From: Bradyrhizobium sp. CCGUVB1N3
Lineage (GTDB): Bacteria; Pseudomonadota; Alphaproteobacteria; Rhizobiales; Xanthobacteraceae
Reading direction: 5' to 3'
Assembly (NCBI RefSeq): GCF_024199925.1
Contig: NZ_JANADR010000001.1
Location: forward strand, 7,133,501-7,197,500
Length of the DNA stretch: 64,000 bases
Made by a program: the position numbers and the translations under genes
Shown here: positions 28,269 through 40,851 of the stretch, piece after piece
Numbering within the stretch: the first letter of the stretch is position 1
How the letters are laid out: each line of letters starts with the position of its first letter
The notes under the pieces: generated by a model
Seen by the model: the letters and a program-made list of their open reading frames with translations, nothing else
What the model was told of the DNA's origin: nothing
Database searches by the model: none

Positions 28269-29498
28269 CTAGCCGCCGACGTCGGCGCTAATGACGTCGC
28301 CGAACAGCTCCCACTTCTCGCCCTTGAACCTCTCAAGCTGGAGCTGGCTGATCGGCGCAAAGTCGGTCGGCGAGGTGTTGATCTGGATGCCCGGCAGCAG
28401 CACCTCTGTGCGGAAGTTCTTCAGGCCCGCGGCCTGCTTCATGACGTTCTCCCGCGTGAGATTGTCGCCGCACTGCTTCAACGCCTGTACCAGGGTCTGC
28501 GCCACGCCGTAGCCGACGATGGTGCCGTGGTCGAGCCTGTCCCCGTCAGGGAAGTACTTCGTCATGAAGGCGAGGAATTCCTTCATTCCGGCGTCGTTGG
28601 CCCATGTCGGATCCGACACGTCCTTCAGGTAGTCGGCGGAGATGATGTCCTGCGAGTTCTCGAAACCAGCCGGCTTGAGCACGGTGCCGACCGAGGCCGA
28701 GACGTTGTTGAGGAAGTGCAGCGGCTTCCAGCCGATCTCGGCGTTCTTCTTGATCGCTTGTGCCGCGAATTTCGGCGTCGTGATGTTCATGAAGACGTCG
28801 GCGCCGGTCGATTTCAGCTTGACGATGTGGTTGTCGATCGTCGGCTCGGAGGTCTCATAGCTCTCCTCGGCGACGATCATGCTCGCCGCCTTCGCGCCGA
28901 GGCCGTCCTTTAGGCCCTTGAGATAGTCCTTGCCGTAATCGTCGTTCTGGAACAGCACTGCGATCTTGGCGTCCGGCTTGTTCTTCAACAGCCACTTCGC
29001 GTAGATCTGCGTCTCGCTCTGGTAGTTGGGCTGCCAGCCCATGGTCCAGGGGAAGTTTTGCGGATCGTTCCACTTGGTGGCGCCGGTCGCGACGAAGAGC
29101 TGCGGCACCTTCTTGGAGTTCATGTATTTCTGGATCGCCGAGTTCGGCGGCGTGCCGAGCGAGTTGAAGACGAACAACACCTCGTCGCTCTCGACGAGCT
29201 TGCGTGCCTGCTCCACCGTCTTCGGCGGCGAATAGGCGTCGTCATAGGAGATGAAGTTGATCTTGCGGCCGTTAATGCCGCCTTCCTCGTTGATCTTCTT
29301 GAAATAGGCGGCCTCGGTGCGGCCGATGATGCCGTAGGCGGACGCCGGTCCGCTATAGGGCATGATGTTGCCGATCTTGATCTCGGTATCGGTCGCGCCG
29401 GTATCGTATTTCTTCTGGGCTGATGCAGTGGAGGTCGAGGCCGCGAACAGCGCAAGCGCGACTGACGCGGCAGCAAGTTTGCCAGTGACAGCGGGCAT
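28269..29498 (-). CDS. HAAT-type ABC transporter substrate-binding protein 1
   Basis: A 409-residue periplasmic binding protein (Peripla_BP_6 type). The signal peptide is MPAVTGKLAAASVALALFAA..TASA with cleavage before QKKYDTGA. The mature start ATDTEIKIGNIMPYSGPASAYG is the ligand-binding first strand and loop. AGGGAGACTGG precedes the ATG; the longer frame is non-coding upstream DNA. It is the most distal of three paralogous genes (408-409 residues each) next to livMHFG and the pim operon. Related proteins in Rhodopseudomonas bind fatty or dicarboxylic acids, which suits the context. Confidence 0.9.
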   Translation of the reverse strand: MPAVTGKLAAASVALALFAASTSTASAQKKYDTGATDTEIKIGNIMPYSGPASAYGIIGRTEAAYFKKINEEGGINGRKINFISYDDAYSPPKTVEQARKLVESDEVLFVFNSLGTPPNSAIQKYMNSKKVPQLFVATGATKWNDPQNFPWTMGWQPNYQSETQIYAKWLLKNKPDAKIAVLFQNDDYGKDYLKGLKDGLGAKAASMIVAEESYETSEPTIDNHIVKLKSTGADVFMNITTPKFAAQAIKKNAEIGWKPLHFLNNVSASVGTVLKPAGFENSQDIISADYLKDVSDPTWANDAGMKEFLAFMTKYFPDGDRLDHGTIVGYGVAQTLVQALKQCGDNLTRENVMKQAAGLKNFRTEVLLPGIQINTSPTDFAPISQLQLERFKGEKWELFGDVISADVGG

Positions 29499-29600
29499 TC
29501 CAGTCTCCCTAACTTTCTTGGTGTGTGTGCGTCCTTTTTCTTGTCGTTGGTTTCTTTGCGACGCGGTTGCAATTGAATACGATTTGCGTTGCAGCATCAA

Positions 29601-29632
29601 GAAAAAGCCCCTGTGGCGGCGTCACAGGGGCT
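29601..29632 (-). terminator. intrinsic terminator after binding-protein gene 2
   Basis: On the minus strand AGCCCCTGTG-N7-CACAGGGGCT is a perfect 10-bp stem followed by TTTTTC. It lies about 140 bp after the 29770-30996 gene. Confidence 0.88.
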
Positions 29633-29769
29633 GCTCCTTTAGTAGTCATCCGTCTGATGGAGGTCCGCGAACCGGTTGCAGTTGCGAGATGGCGGCACGC
29701 GTTAACCAAGCTGTTGGAAGTTGCGACATCCGTCGCTACCGATTATCGGTTGCGCTGCTTCCGTGCACC

Positions 29770-30996
29770 CTAATGGCCGAGCTCACTGGAGATGACGTCG
29801 CCGAACAGCTCCCACGACTTGCCTTTGAAGCGCATCATCTGGAGCTGCGCGATCGGCGCGAAATTGTCCGGCGAGGTGTTGATCTTGATGCCGGGAAGCA
29901 GCGTGTCCGGCGCGAAGTCCTGCAAGCTCGCCGCCTGCCTCATGACGTTCGCGCGCGTGAGATCGTCGCCGCACATCTGAAGAACCTTCGCCAGCGTCTG
30001 CGCCGCGCCGTAGCCGAACGCGACGGCGGCATCGAGCCTGTTCGCCTTGGGATCAAACTGCGCGAGGAAATCGTAGAACCTCTTCATCCCGTCGTCGGCG
30101 TTCCACTGCGGGTCGGAGCCGTCCTTGACATAGGTCGCCGAGAGGATGCCCTGCGACACCTCGAAGCCGGCCGGCTCGATCACGCCGCCGACCGACGCCG
30201 AGACGTTGGAGATGATGTGCATCGGATGCCAGTTGATCTCGGCCGCCTTCTTGATCGCCTGGGCCGCGAATTTCGGCGTCGTGATGCTGATCAAGACGTC
30301 GGCGCCCGAGGCCTTCAGCTTCACGATGCGCTCGTCGATCGCGGGTTCGGAGGTATCGTAGCCGTCCTCGAGCACGATCATCGAGGCCTTCGGCCCGAGG
30401 CCGTCCTTTAGGCCTCTCAGATAGTCCTTGCCGAAATCGTCGTTCTGGTAGAGCACGCCGATCTTGGCTTCCGGCTTCTCCTTGATGATGTATTTGGCGT
30501 AGATGCGCGCTTCGCTGGCGTAGCTCGGCTGCCAGCCCATGGTCCATGGGTAGTTCTTCGGATCGTTCCATTTGGAGGCGCCGCTCGCCACGAACAATTG
30601 CGGCACCTTGTTCTCGTTCATGTACTTGCGGATGGCGCCGTTGGTGGAGGTGCCGAGCGATCCGAAGATCAGGAGCACCTCGTCGCTTTCGACGAGCTTG
30701 CGGGCCTGTTCGAGCGTCTTCGGCGGCGAGTAGGCATCGTCGTAGGAAATGAACTTGATCTTGCGGCCGTTGATGCCGCCTTCCGCATTGATCTTGTTGA
30801 AATAGGCCGCTTCGGTCTTGCCGATCACGGCATAGGCCGAGGCCGGACCGCTGTAGGGCATGATATTGCCGATCCTGATCTCGGTGTCCGAGGCGCCGGT
30901 GTCATATTTCTTTTGCGCCAGAGCGGTTCCGTTCGTTGCAGCGCACAAGACGAATGCAGCTGACAGGGCCGCGAACTGAAGACGGACGGCAGTCAT
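29770..30996 (-). CDS. HAAT-type ABC transporter substrate-binding protein 2
   Basis: A 408-residue paralogue of the flanking genes. The signal peptide is MTAVRLQFAALSAAFVLCAA..ALA with cleavage before [16 protein letters not shown] sits just before the ATG; a frame-internal ATG 39 bp earlier has no ribosome site. The shared segments IGNIMPYSGPASAYA, FISYDDAYSPPKTLEQARKL and VLYQNDDFGKDYLRGLKDG are present. Differences cluster in the second lobe, as expected if the three proteins differ in ligand. Confidence 0.9.
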   Translation of the reverse strand: MTAVRLQFAALSAAFVLCAATNGTALAQKKYDTGASDTEIRIGNIMPYSGPASAYAVIGKTEAAYFNKINAEGGINGRKIKFISYDDAYSPPKTLEQARKLVESDEVLLIFGSLGTSTNGAIRKYMNENKVPQLFVASGASKWNDPKNYPWTMGWQPSYASEARIYAKYIIKEKPEAKIGVLYQNDDFGKDYLRGLKDGLGPKASMIVLEDGYDTSEPAIDERIVKLKASGADVLISITTPKFAAQAIKKAAEINWHPMHIISNVSASVGGVIEPAGFEVSQGILSATYVKDGSDPQWNADDGMKRFYDFLAQFDPKANRLDAAVAFGYGAAQTLAKVLQMCGDDLTRANVMRQAASLQDFAPDTLLPGIKINTSPDNFAPIAQLQMMRFKGKSWELFGDVISSELGH

Positions 30997-31054
30997 TGCT
31001 CCCCCACCCGGTTGGATCGGCTTTGCATTGAACAAGATTGGCGCCGGCCGTCAA

Positions 31055-31086
31055 CAAAAAGCCCCCGCGATCGCTCGCGGGGGCTT
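31055..31086 (-). terminator. intrinsic terminator after binding-protein gene 3
   Basis: On the minus strand AAGCCCCCGCGA-GCGA-TCGCGGGGGCTT followed by TTTGTTG. It is a 12-bp stem 26 bp after the stop of the 31113-32339 gene and separates it from binding-protein gene 2. Confidence 0.9.
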
Positions 31087-31112
31087 GGGCCTAATGCCGC
31101 TGCGTCAGCCCA

Positions 31113-32339
31113 TCATTCGGGAGCGACGTCGCCATTAATGATTTCGCCGAAGAGTTCCCACTTTTCGCCCTTGAAGCGTTGCATCTGGAGCTGGCTGATG
31201 GGGGCGAAATCGGTCGCGCTGGTGTTGATCTTGACGCCGGGCAGCAGCGTATCGGGCGCAAAGTCCTTGAGGCTCGCCGCCTGCTTCATGACGTTTGCGC
31301 GGGTGAGATCGTCGCCGCACATTTCCAGTACCTTCACGAGCGTCTGCGCTGCGCCGTAGCCATAGACGACGAAGCTGTCGTTCTTGTCGGTGCCCGGCAT
31401 GTACTTGTCGACGAACTCCGACCACTTCTTCATGCCGGGGTCATCGTTCCACTGCGGGTCGCCGGCGTCCTTGCCGTAAGTGGCAGACAGGATGCCTTGC
31501 GAGTTTTCAAGGCCGGCGGGCTTCATCACGCCACCGACCGAGCTCGAAACGTTGGTGACGATCTGGAGGGGCTTCCAGGAAAGCTCGGCCACCTTCTTGA
31601 TGGCCTGGGCGGCGAATTTCGGCGTTGCGTAGATCACGAGCACGTCGGGATTGGCAGCCTTGAGCTTGACGATATGGCCGTCGATCGACGGCTCGGACAC
31701 CTCATAGCTTTCCTCCATGATGATGTTCGAGGCCTTGGCGCCGAACCCGTCCTTGGTGCCCTTCAGGTAGTCCTTGCCGAAATCGTCGTTCTGGTAGAGC
31801 ACCGCGACCTTGGCGTCGGGCTTCTCCTTCAACAGCCACTTGGCATAGATCTGTGCTTCGCTCTGGTAGGAGGGCTGCCAGCCGATGGTCCAAGGGAAGT
31901 TCTTCGGATCGTTCCACTTGGTGGCGCCGGTCGCGACGAACAGCTGCGGGATCTTCTTGGCGTTGAGATATTTCTGGATCGCTGTGTTGGAGGGCGTGCC
32001 GAGCGGGTTGAACACGGCCAGCACCTCGTCGCTTTCGACGAGCTTGCGGACCTGCTCGACCGCCTTCGGGGGCGAATAGCCGTCGTCATAGGTGACGAAG
32101 TTGACCTTGCGACCGTTGATGCCGCCCTTGTCGTTGATCATCTTGAGATAGGCTTCTTCGGTCTTGCCGATGACGCCGTAGGCGGAGGCCGGACCACTAT
32201 ACGGCATGATGTTGCCGATCTTGATCTCGGTGTCGGTCGCGCCGGCATCGTATTTCTTCTGGGCGAGAGCTGCGCCGGAGGTGATCGTCGCGACCGCCGT
32301 TACAACTGCGGCAGTTCCCAGTATTCTTGCAAACAGCAA
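31113..32339 (-). CDS. HAAT-type ABC transporter substrate-binding protein 3
   Basis: A 408-residue paralogue, nearest to the permease genes (20 bp after livM). No ATG lies near the signal peptide. A TTG start is chosen because AAAGGAG lies 6 bp upstream and the product then begins (M)LFARILGTAAVVTAVATITSG, a good signal peptide ending before QKKYDAGA. The length then equals that of its sisters. The long open frame further upstream is antisense-like DNA within livM and was rejected. Confidence 0.88.
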   Translation of the reverse strand: MLFARILGTAAVVTAVATITSGAALAQKKYDAGATDTEIKIGNIMPYSGPASAYGVIGKTEEAYLKMINDKGGINGRKVNFVTYDDGYSPPKAVEQVRKLVESDEVLAVFNPLGTPSNTAIQKYLNAKKIPQLFVATGATKWNDPKNFPWTIGWQPSYQSEAQIYAKWLLKEKPDAKVAVLYQNDDFGKDYLKGTKDGFGAKASNIIMEESYEVSEPSIDGHIVKLKAANPDVLVIYATPKFAAQAIKKVAELSWKPLQIVTNVSSSVGGVMKPAGLENSQGILSATYGKDAGDPQWNDDPGMKKWSEFVDKYMPGTDKNDSFVVYGYGAAQTLVKVLEMCGDDLTRANVMKQAASLKDFAPDTLLPGVKINTSATDFAPISQLQMQRFKGEKWELFGEIINGDVAPE

Positions 32340-32359
32340 TTCAGTCTCCTTTAGACGTT

Positions 32360-33379
32360 TCAGTTCTTCTTGAGTTTGCCAATCAACTGTTGGCTGACGA
32401 TCGCAACCTGCCTTGCGCCATGCGGCACCAGGAAGATGACGAGGAACAGGAGCACGCCGAACACCGCGCCGGAGAGGCCTTTTGAGATGCTTTCCGCCAT
32501 GTTCGGTACGAAGATGATGAAGGCTGCGCCGACGAACGAGCCGGGCAACCAGCCGACGCCGCCGACGACCATGCCGAGGAACAGCGAGATCGCGAGCGTG
32601 ATGTTGTAGCTGTCGGGCGCCACGAACTGCACGGCGATCGCGCTGAGGCCGCCGGCGACGCCGGTGATGCCGGCGGAGACACCGAAGGCCAGCGTCTTGT
32701 ACAGCGCGACATTGACGCCCATCGACGAGGCCGCGATCTCGTTGTCGCGGATCGCCATGAAGGCGCGGCCCGAGCGGGAGCGTAACAGGTTCACCGAGAA
32801 GATGTAGATCGCGAGCGTGACGACGAGCGTGAAGTAATAGAGCCACATGTCCTGGCCCATCGGCAGGCCGAACGGGGCGTCCGGCTTGGTGACGACGAGG
32901 CCCTGGACGCCGCCGGTCCAGTGCTCGAGGAAGTTCAGCTTCAGAAGTTGCGGCATGGCGGTCGCGAGCGCAAACGTCGCGAGCGCGAGATAGACGCCGG
33001 AGAGCCGCAGCGCCGGCTGGCCGAACAGGAAGCCGAAGCCGAAGCAGATCACGCCGGCGACCGGCAGCGTCAGCGCATAGTTGACGTTGAACTGCTCCAT
33101 CAGCACCGCGGTGACATAGGCGCCGACGGCATAGAAGGCGCTCTGGCCGAGCGAGAACTGGCCGCTCCCGCCGGTGAGAATGTTGAGCGCCAGCACCGCG
33201 AGCCCGTAGATCAGGAGCATTGTCAACTGGAAGATGATGAAGTTCTTGGCGAACAGCGGAACGATCAGGAACGCTGCGAGCACCACCAGCGAGGTGGTCG
33301 TGCTCAGCGTCATGGCCCGCTTCGGAACGGCCTCGACCGCCTCGTGGCCTTCGGCAACGACTTCTTCTGCTGCGCTCAT
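32360..33379 (-). CDS. livM: HAAT-type ABC transporter permease (LivM)
   Basis: A 339-residue permease with about nine membrane segments. The LivM signature is GGSGQFSLGQSAFYAVGAY near residue 70, with a second conserved loop in RSRSGRAFMAIRDNEIAASSMGVN. The ATG at 33379 is preferred; a TTG two codons earlier overlaps the livH stop and is an alternative. It forms the membrane channel with LivH. Confidence 0.92.
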   Translation of the reverse strand: MSAAEEVVAEGHEAVEAVPKRAMTLSTTTSLVVLAAFLIVPLFAKNFIIFQLTMLLIYGLAVLALNILTGGSGQFSLGQSAFYAVGAYVTAVLMEQFNVNYALTLPVAGVICFGFGFLFGQPALRLSGVYLALATFALATAMPQLLKLNFLEHWTGGVQGLVVTKPDAPFGLPMGQDMWLYYFTLVVTLAIYIFSVNLLRSRSGRAFMAIRDNEIAASSMGVNVALYKTLAFGVSAGITGVAGGLSAIAVQFVAPDSYNITLAISLFLGMVVGGVGWLPGSFVGAAFIIFVPNMAESISKGLSGAVFGVLLFLVIFLVPHGARQVAIVSQQLIGKLKKN

Positions 33380-33381
33380 GA

Positions 33382-34260
33382 TCAAACTCGCTTGACGATG
33401 TGCCGGCCGAACAGGCCAGCGGGTTTGACGACCAGGACGGAGATGATCAGCGCGAGCGCGATCGGAAGCTTCAGCTCGTTGCCGACGCCGGGGATGTAGG
33501 TGCCGGCGAGGTTCTCGAAGATGCCGACCAGGAAGCCGCCGACCACCGCGCCGAACGGGCTCGACAGGCCGCCGAGCACGGCCGCGGCGAAGCCGTAGAT
33601 CAGGACGCCGCCCATCATGTTGGGCTCGAGGAACACCACCGGTGCGATCAGCATGCCGGCGATCGCGCCGATCGCGGAGGCCATGCCCCAGCCGAGCGCG
33701 ATCATCCAGCTCGTGTTGATGCCGACGAGGCGCGCGGATTCAGGCAGCGAGGCCGCCGCCCGCATGGCAAGTCCGATCCGCGTGTACTGGAAGAAGAAGA
33801 ACAGTCCGAGCAGCAACAGCAGGGTGACGCCGATCATCCCCGCCTGATGGGTCGAGATGAGCTGGCTGCCGAGAAACGGTGAGGAGCCGAACGGGGTCGG
33901 ATATTGCTTGATGGTGAAGTCCCAGATCAGGCCGGCCGACGAATTGATGATGGCAAACAGCGCGATGAAACCGGCGACATTGGTCAGGATCGGCGCTTTG
34001 GCGAGCGGCTTGAACAGGATGCGCTCGATCGCGATGCCGCCGACGAAGGCGAACGCCAGCGTGATCACGAAGGCGGCCCAATAGGGCACGCCCCATTGCA
34101 TCAGCTGCCAGGAGATGAAGGTCGCAAACATCGCCATCTCGCCTTGCGCGAAGTTGAGATGGTCGATCGCCTGGTAGATCATGACCACCGCGAGCGCCAT
34201 GCAGGCATAGATCGCGCCGGTCGCAATCCCGGCCAGGACCTGGTTGGTGAAAAGCTCCAT
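33382..34260 (-). CDS. livH: HAAT-type ABC transporter permease (LivH)
   Basis: A 292-residue permease of normal LivH length with about eight membrane segments. IATGAIYACMALAVVMIYQAIDHLNFAQGEMAMFATF at the N-terminus is the family hallmark. Third gene in the order livG-livF-livH-livM, 13 bp after livF and 2 bp before the livM ATG. Confidence 0.92.
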   Translation of the reverse strand: MELFTNQVLAGIATGAIYACMALAVVMIYQAIDHLNFAQGEMAMFATFISWQLMQWGVPYWAAFVITLAFAFVGGIAIERILFKPLAKAPILTNVAGFIALFAIINSSAGLIWDFTIKQYPTPFGSSPFLGSQLISTHQAGMIGVTLLLLLGLFFFFQYTRIGLAMRAAASLPESARLVGINTSWMIALGWGMASAIGAIAGMLIAPVVFLEPNMMGGVLIYGFAAAVLGGLSSPFGAVVGGFLVGIFENLAGTYIPGVGNELKLPIALALIISVLVVKPAGLFGRHIVKRV

Positions 34261-34273
34261 CGTCCCGGCTCCC

Positions 34274-34983
34274 TCAGTAACCCAGATAGGATTTGCGGAT
34301 GTCTTCGTTGTTCGCGATGTCCTTGGCGTTGCCCGACATCACGATACGGCCGGTCTCGATCACATAGGCCTGGTCGGCGAGCTCGAGCGCGAGCTGCGCG
34401 TTCTGCTCGACCACCAGGATCGTGACCTTGTCCTCGCGATTGATCTTGCCGAGGATCTTGAAGAGGTCGCGCACGACCAGCGGCGCAAGCCCGAAGGACG
34501 GCTCGTCCAGCAGCATCAGGCGCGGCCGCAGCATCAGCGCGCGGGCAACCGCGAGCATCTGCTGCTCGCCGCCCGACAGCGTTCCCGCCTGCTGGGTATG
34601 CCGCTGCTTCAGGACCGGGAAATGCGCGTACATGCGCTCGATGTCGGAGACGATGCCGGCATTGTCCTTGCGGGTAATGGCCCCGAGCTGAAGATTTTCC
34701 TCCACCGTCATGTTGGTGAAGGTGCCGCGGCCCTGCGGCACATGCGCGATGCCGAAGCGCACGATGTTCTCGGTCGAGCGGCTGGCGAGCGGCTTGCCGT
34801 CGAACTCGATCGCGCCGGTGGAGCGCACCATGTTGCAGATCGCGCGCAGCGTCGTGGTCTTGCCGGCGCCATTGGCGCCCAGCAGCGTCGTCAGCGAGCC
34901 CTCGTTGAGCGAGAAGGACAGGCCGTGAAGGGCCTGCACCTGACCGTAATAGGCGCGCAGGTCCTTGACGTTGAGCAGCATCG

Positions 34984-34987
<4 letters not shown>
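34274..34987 (-). CDS. livF: HAAT-type ABC transporter ATPase (LivF)
   Basis: A 237-residue ABC ATPase with Walker A GANGAGKTTT, signature LSGGEQQM, Walker B LMLLDEPSFGLAP and the H-loop replaced by VEQNAQ, as usual in LivF. It overlaps livG by 4 bp. Second gene of the transporter operon. Confidence 0.93.
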
Positions 34988-35781
<794 letters not shown>

Positions 35782-35847
35782 CTCGTCTCGCCTACGCCGT
35801 TGAGTGGGTCGGAGGGCGACACGAAGTGCCCTCTGCAACGACGATGG

Positions 35848-36714
35848 CTATCTGATCCCCTCGGCCACACGCGCAACTTTTCCTCCTGATTTCAGCTTCT
35901 TGCCGGCTTCTTTTTTGAATTGCGGCGCTATTCCGCCGAGCGCCGCTTCGATGTTCCTTACCATCGCCAAGAGACGTGGTCCAATGTCGGCGATCAAACG
36001 CTCTTCCGTGAAGCGGAATGCGGGCGCGCCGCAATTGAAAGCGTAGGGGCCGGTTCCGTCGTTCAGCCTGAGCGCGACGCCCGCGGCGCCGATGTCGTCG
36101 TGCCAATCGCCGACCGAAATAGCAAAGCCGTATTTCGCGACGGTCTCGCCGGAGCGCTCCAACCCATCGCGCAATTTCGGCCAGCGGCTGCCGTAATGTT
36201 CGCGCAGGTCGCGCAGGAGCGAAGCGCGTTCCTCTTCGTCCAGCGCCCAGAAATAGGCGCGCCCCATCGCACTGGTTGCAATCGGTACGCGGGAACCGAC
36301 GTCAAGTTGAACGCCGACCGTCTCGCTGCCCCGGCTCTGCCCGAAATAGATCATGCTCTGGCGGTCGCGACCGCCGACCGCGACCGCGCCTCCCGTGGCG
36401 CGCATCACTTCCTCGCGAAACGGCTCGGACAGATGTCGAATGCCGAGATTGGCGAGCGCCGCATAACCGAGCGCCAAAGCGGCGGGCGCGAGCTGGTACT
36501 TCTCGAAGCGGGGAACCGGTGTAAGATAACCGAGCTTCGTCAACGTATAGGTCAGCCGCGACACGGTTGGCTTGGGCAAATTCGTGCGGGCCGCGATCTC
36601 CTGATTGCCGAGAAGCCCGTCGTTGGGTTGGAATGCGCGCAATACATCGAGCCCGCGGGAAAGCGCGACGACGAAGTTCCGATCGGTCGCTGGTTTCTTT
36701 CCTGTACGCTTCAT
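35848..36714 (-). CDS. IclR-family regulator, probable controller of the pim operon
   Basis: A 288-residue IclR regulator. The winged helix-turn-helix is in residues 14-70 (LLGNQEIAARTNLPKPTVSRLTYTL). The effector domain from about residue 85 carries the typical GSRVPIATSAMGRA segment. It is divergent from pimF, as the pim regulator is in Rhodopseudomonas, and upstream of the transporter genes. A perfect 19-bp palindrome in the gap is its likely operator. A pimelate- or acyl-CoA-type effector is an inference. Confidence 0.88.
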   Translation of the reverse strand: MKRTGKKPATDRNFVVALSRGLDVLRAFQPNDGLLGNQEIAARTNLPKPTVSRLTYTLTKLGYLTPVPRFEKYQLAPAALALGYAALANLGIRHLSEPFREEVMRATGGAVAVGGRDRQSMIYFGQSRGSETVGVQLDVGSRVPIATSAMGRAYFWALDEEERASLLRDLREHYGSRWPKLRDGLERSGETVAKYGFAISVGDWHDDIGAAGVALRLNDGTGPYAFNCGAPAFRFTEERLIADIGPRLLAMVRNIEAALGGIAPQFKKEAGKKLKSGGKVARVAEGIR

Positions 36715-36781
36715 CCCTGATCTGCTTCTTGCGCGGAGTCGTTGACAAGCCACGTGCTTCAAAATAACCCTGCCGTCAAGA

Positions 36782-36800
36782 TGCGGAATTAAATTCCGCA
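36782..36800. promoter_or_regulatory. perfect palindrome in the iclR/pimF divergent promoter
   Basis: TGCGGAATTAAATTCCGCA is a perfect 19-bp palindrome 46 bp before pimF. Its GGAAT..ATTCC form is that of IclR-family operators. Confidence 0.65.
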
Positions 36801-36845
36801 CTGCGAAATTGAAACAAAAGTAAATCCTTAACTGGAGGGTATGCC

Positions 36846-38942
<2,097 letters not shown>

Positions 38943-38984
38943 TGGGGCTTGGTCCCTACCACGGGCAGCACTCCGTTCCGGGGA

Positions 38985-39112
38985 CTCTCTCTCCGTTCCC
39001 TCCCCCCTTGTGGGGGAGGGACAGGGAGGGGGGTAGCCCCAGGCGACGTCGGCGTTCGTGGCACCCCCTTCCCCAACCCTTCCCCGCAAGGGGGAAGGGA
39101 GCCCCTCCGCTT
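38985..39112. repeat. paired GC-rich hairpins between pimF and pimA
   Basis: CCCTCCCCCCTTGTGGGGGAGGG (hairpin) and CCCTTCCCCGCAAGGGGGAAGGG lie in the 223-bp gap. They are members of the TTGTGGGAGAGGG repeat type. They may reduce read-through within the operon. Confidence 0.6.
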
Positions 39113-39165
39113 GTGCCCACCTCACGCGACATTCTCGCGACCGCTTTGCAGAGCATCGATCGCCT

Positions 39166-40851
39166 ATGACCCATCCCGGCGAACAGTTTTATCCCGAAGG
39201 CGTGCATTGGGACGACGCGATTTCCCAGGGCACGGTGCCTGATCTCCTCTCGCAAGCCGCCGCCGACCACGGCGGGCGCGCCGCGCTCGAATTCCGTGAT
39301 CGTCCGATCAGCTACGGCGAGCTCGACGCGATGGCGGAATCCGCCGCCGCTGCCTTCCTGCGTGCCGGCTGTGGCAAGGGCGCTTCCGTCGCGCTGTTTC
39401 TCGGCAACACGCCGGACCATCCCGTCAATTTCTTCGGCGCGATGAAAGCGGGTGCGCGCGTGGCACATCTCTCGCCGCTCGACGGCGAGATCGCGCTGTC
39501 GCACAAGGTCTCCGATTCCGGTTCGCGCGTGCTGTTGACTTCCAACCTGGCAGCGCTGCTGCCGACCGCGCTGAAATTCCTGGACAAGGGCCTGATCGAC
39601 CGCTTGATCGTCTGTGAGGACGACCATTGGGGCAAGGTCGGCACGCCGCAGGCCGCAATCCCCGCCGATCCCCGGATCATCACTTTCAAAGCTTTCGTCG
39701 ACGGCGCGGTCAAACCGGCGCAATGGCCGGTCGTCACGGCCGACGACGTCGCGCTGTTGCAATATACCGGCGGCACCACCGGCCTGCCGAAAGGCGCCAT
39801 GCTCACGCATGGCAATCTCACCTCGGCCGTGTCGATCTATGACGTCTGGGGCAAGCCGGCCCGCGCCGCGCGCGGCAACGTCATCGAGCGCGTGATCTGC
39901 GTGCTGCCGCTATTCCACATCTACGCGCTCACTGTCGTCCTCTTGTCCTCGCTTCGCCGCGGCAATCTGATCTCGCTGCACCAGCGCTTCGACGTCGAGG
40001 CGGTCATGCGCGACATCGAGGTGAAGCGCGCGACCTACTTTCCGGGCGTGCCGACGATGTGGATCGCGATCGCGGCGCTCCCCGATCTCGACAGGCGCGA
40101 TTTCTCCTCGCTTGTCACCATCGGCTCCGGCGGCGCGCCGCTGCCGGTGGAGATCGCGAATTTCTTCGAGCGCAAGGTCGGCAAGAAGCTCAAGAGCGGC
40201 TGGGGCATGACCGAGACCTGCTCGCCAGGCACTGGCCATCCGCCCGTCGGCCCGGAAAAGCCGGGCTCGATCGGGTTGATGCTGCCCGGCATCGAGCTCG
40301 ACGTGGTGTCGCTCGACGATCCCACGAAAGTGCTGCCGCCGGGTGAGGTCGGCGAGATCCGCATCAAGGGCCCGAACGTCACCAAGGGCTACTGGAACAA
40401 GCCGAAGGAGAGCGCAGAGTCGTTTGCCGACGGCCGCTTCCTCACCGGCGATATCGGCTATCGCGACGCGGACGGCTATTTCTTCCTGGTCGACCGCAAG
40501 AAGGACATGATCATCTCCGGCGGCTTCAACGTCTATCCGCAGATGATCGAGCAGGCGATCTATACGCACCCGGGCGTGCACGAGGTCATCGTCATCGGCA
40601 TTCCCGACCAGTATCGCGGCGAGGCGGCAAAGGCTTTCATCAAGCTCAAGGCGGATGCAAAGCCGTTTTCGACCGACGATCTGCGCACCTTCCTCACCGG
40701 CAAGGTCGGCAAGCATGAGCTGCCGGCCGCCGTCGAATTCGTCGACGAGCTGCCGCGCACGCCGGTCGGCAAACTGTCGCGCCATGAATTGCGCCAGCAG
40801 CAGAAACCATCTCAATCCAGCCAACAAAGCACTACAGGAGTCCGCTCGTGA
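39166..40851 (+). CDS. pimA: dicarboxylate-CoA ligase (PimA type)
   Basis: A 561-residue ANL-superfamily ligase that would activate pimelate or other medium to long dicarboxylates. Motifs: [14 protein letters not shown] near residue 200, [11 protein letters not shown] near 345, [30 protein letters not shown] near 430-455 and the C-terminal lysine segment [13 protein letters not shown]. The ATG at 39166 was chosen; the open frame before it is repeat DNA. It overlaps pimB by GTGA. Confidence 0.92.
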   Translation: MTHPGEQFYPEGVHWDDAISQGTVPDLLSQAAADHGGRAALEFRDRPISYGELDAMAESAAAAFLRAGCGKGASVALFLGNTPDHPVNFFGAMKAGARVAHLSPLDGEIALSHKVSDSGSRVLLTSNLAALLPTALKFLDKGLIDRLIVCEDDHWGKVGTPQAAIPADPRIITFKAFVDGAVKPAQWPVVTADDVALLQYTGGTTGLPKGAMLTHGNLTSAVSIYDVWGKPARAARGNVIERVICVLPLFHIYALTVVLLSSLRRGNLISLHQRFDVEAVMRDIEVKRATYFPGVPTMWIAIAALPDLDRRDFSSLVTIGSGGAPLPVEIANFFERKVGKKLKSGWGMTETCSPGTGHPPVGPEKPGSIGLMLPGIELDVVSLDDPTKVLPPGEVGEIRIKGPNVTKGYWNKPKESAESFADGRFLTGDIGYRDADGYFFLVDRKKDMIISGGFNVYPQMIEQAIYTHPGVHEVIVIGIPDQYRGEAAKAFIKLKADAKPFSTDDLRTFLTGKVGKHELPAAVEFVDELPRTPVGKLSRHELRQQQKPSQSSQQSTTGVRS

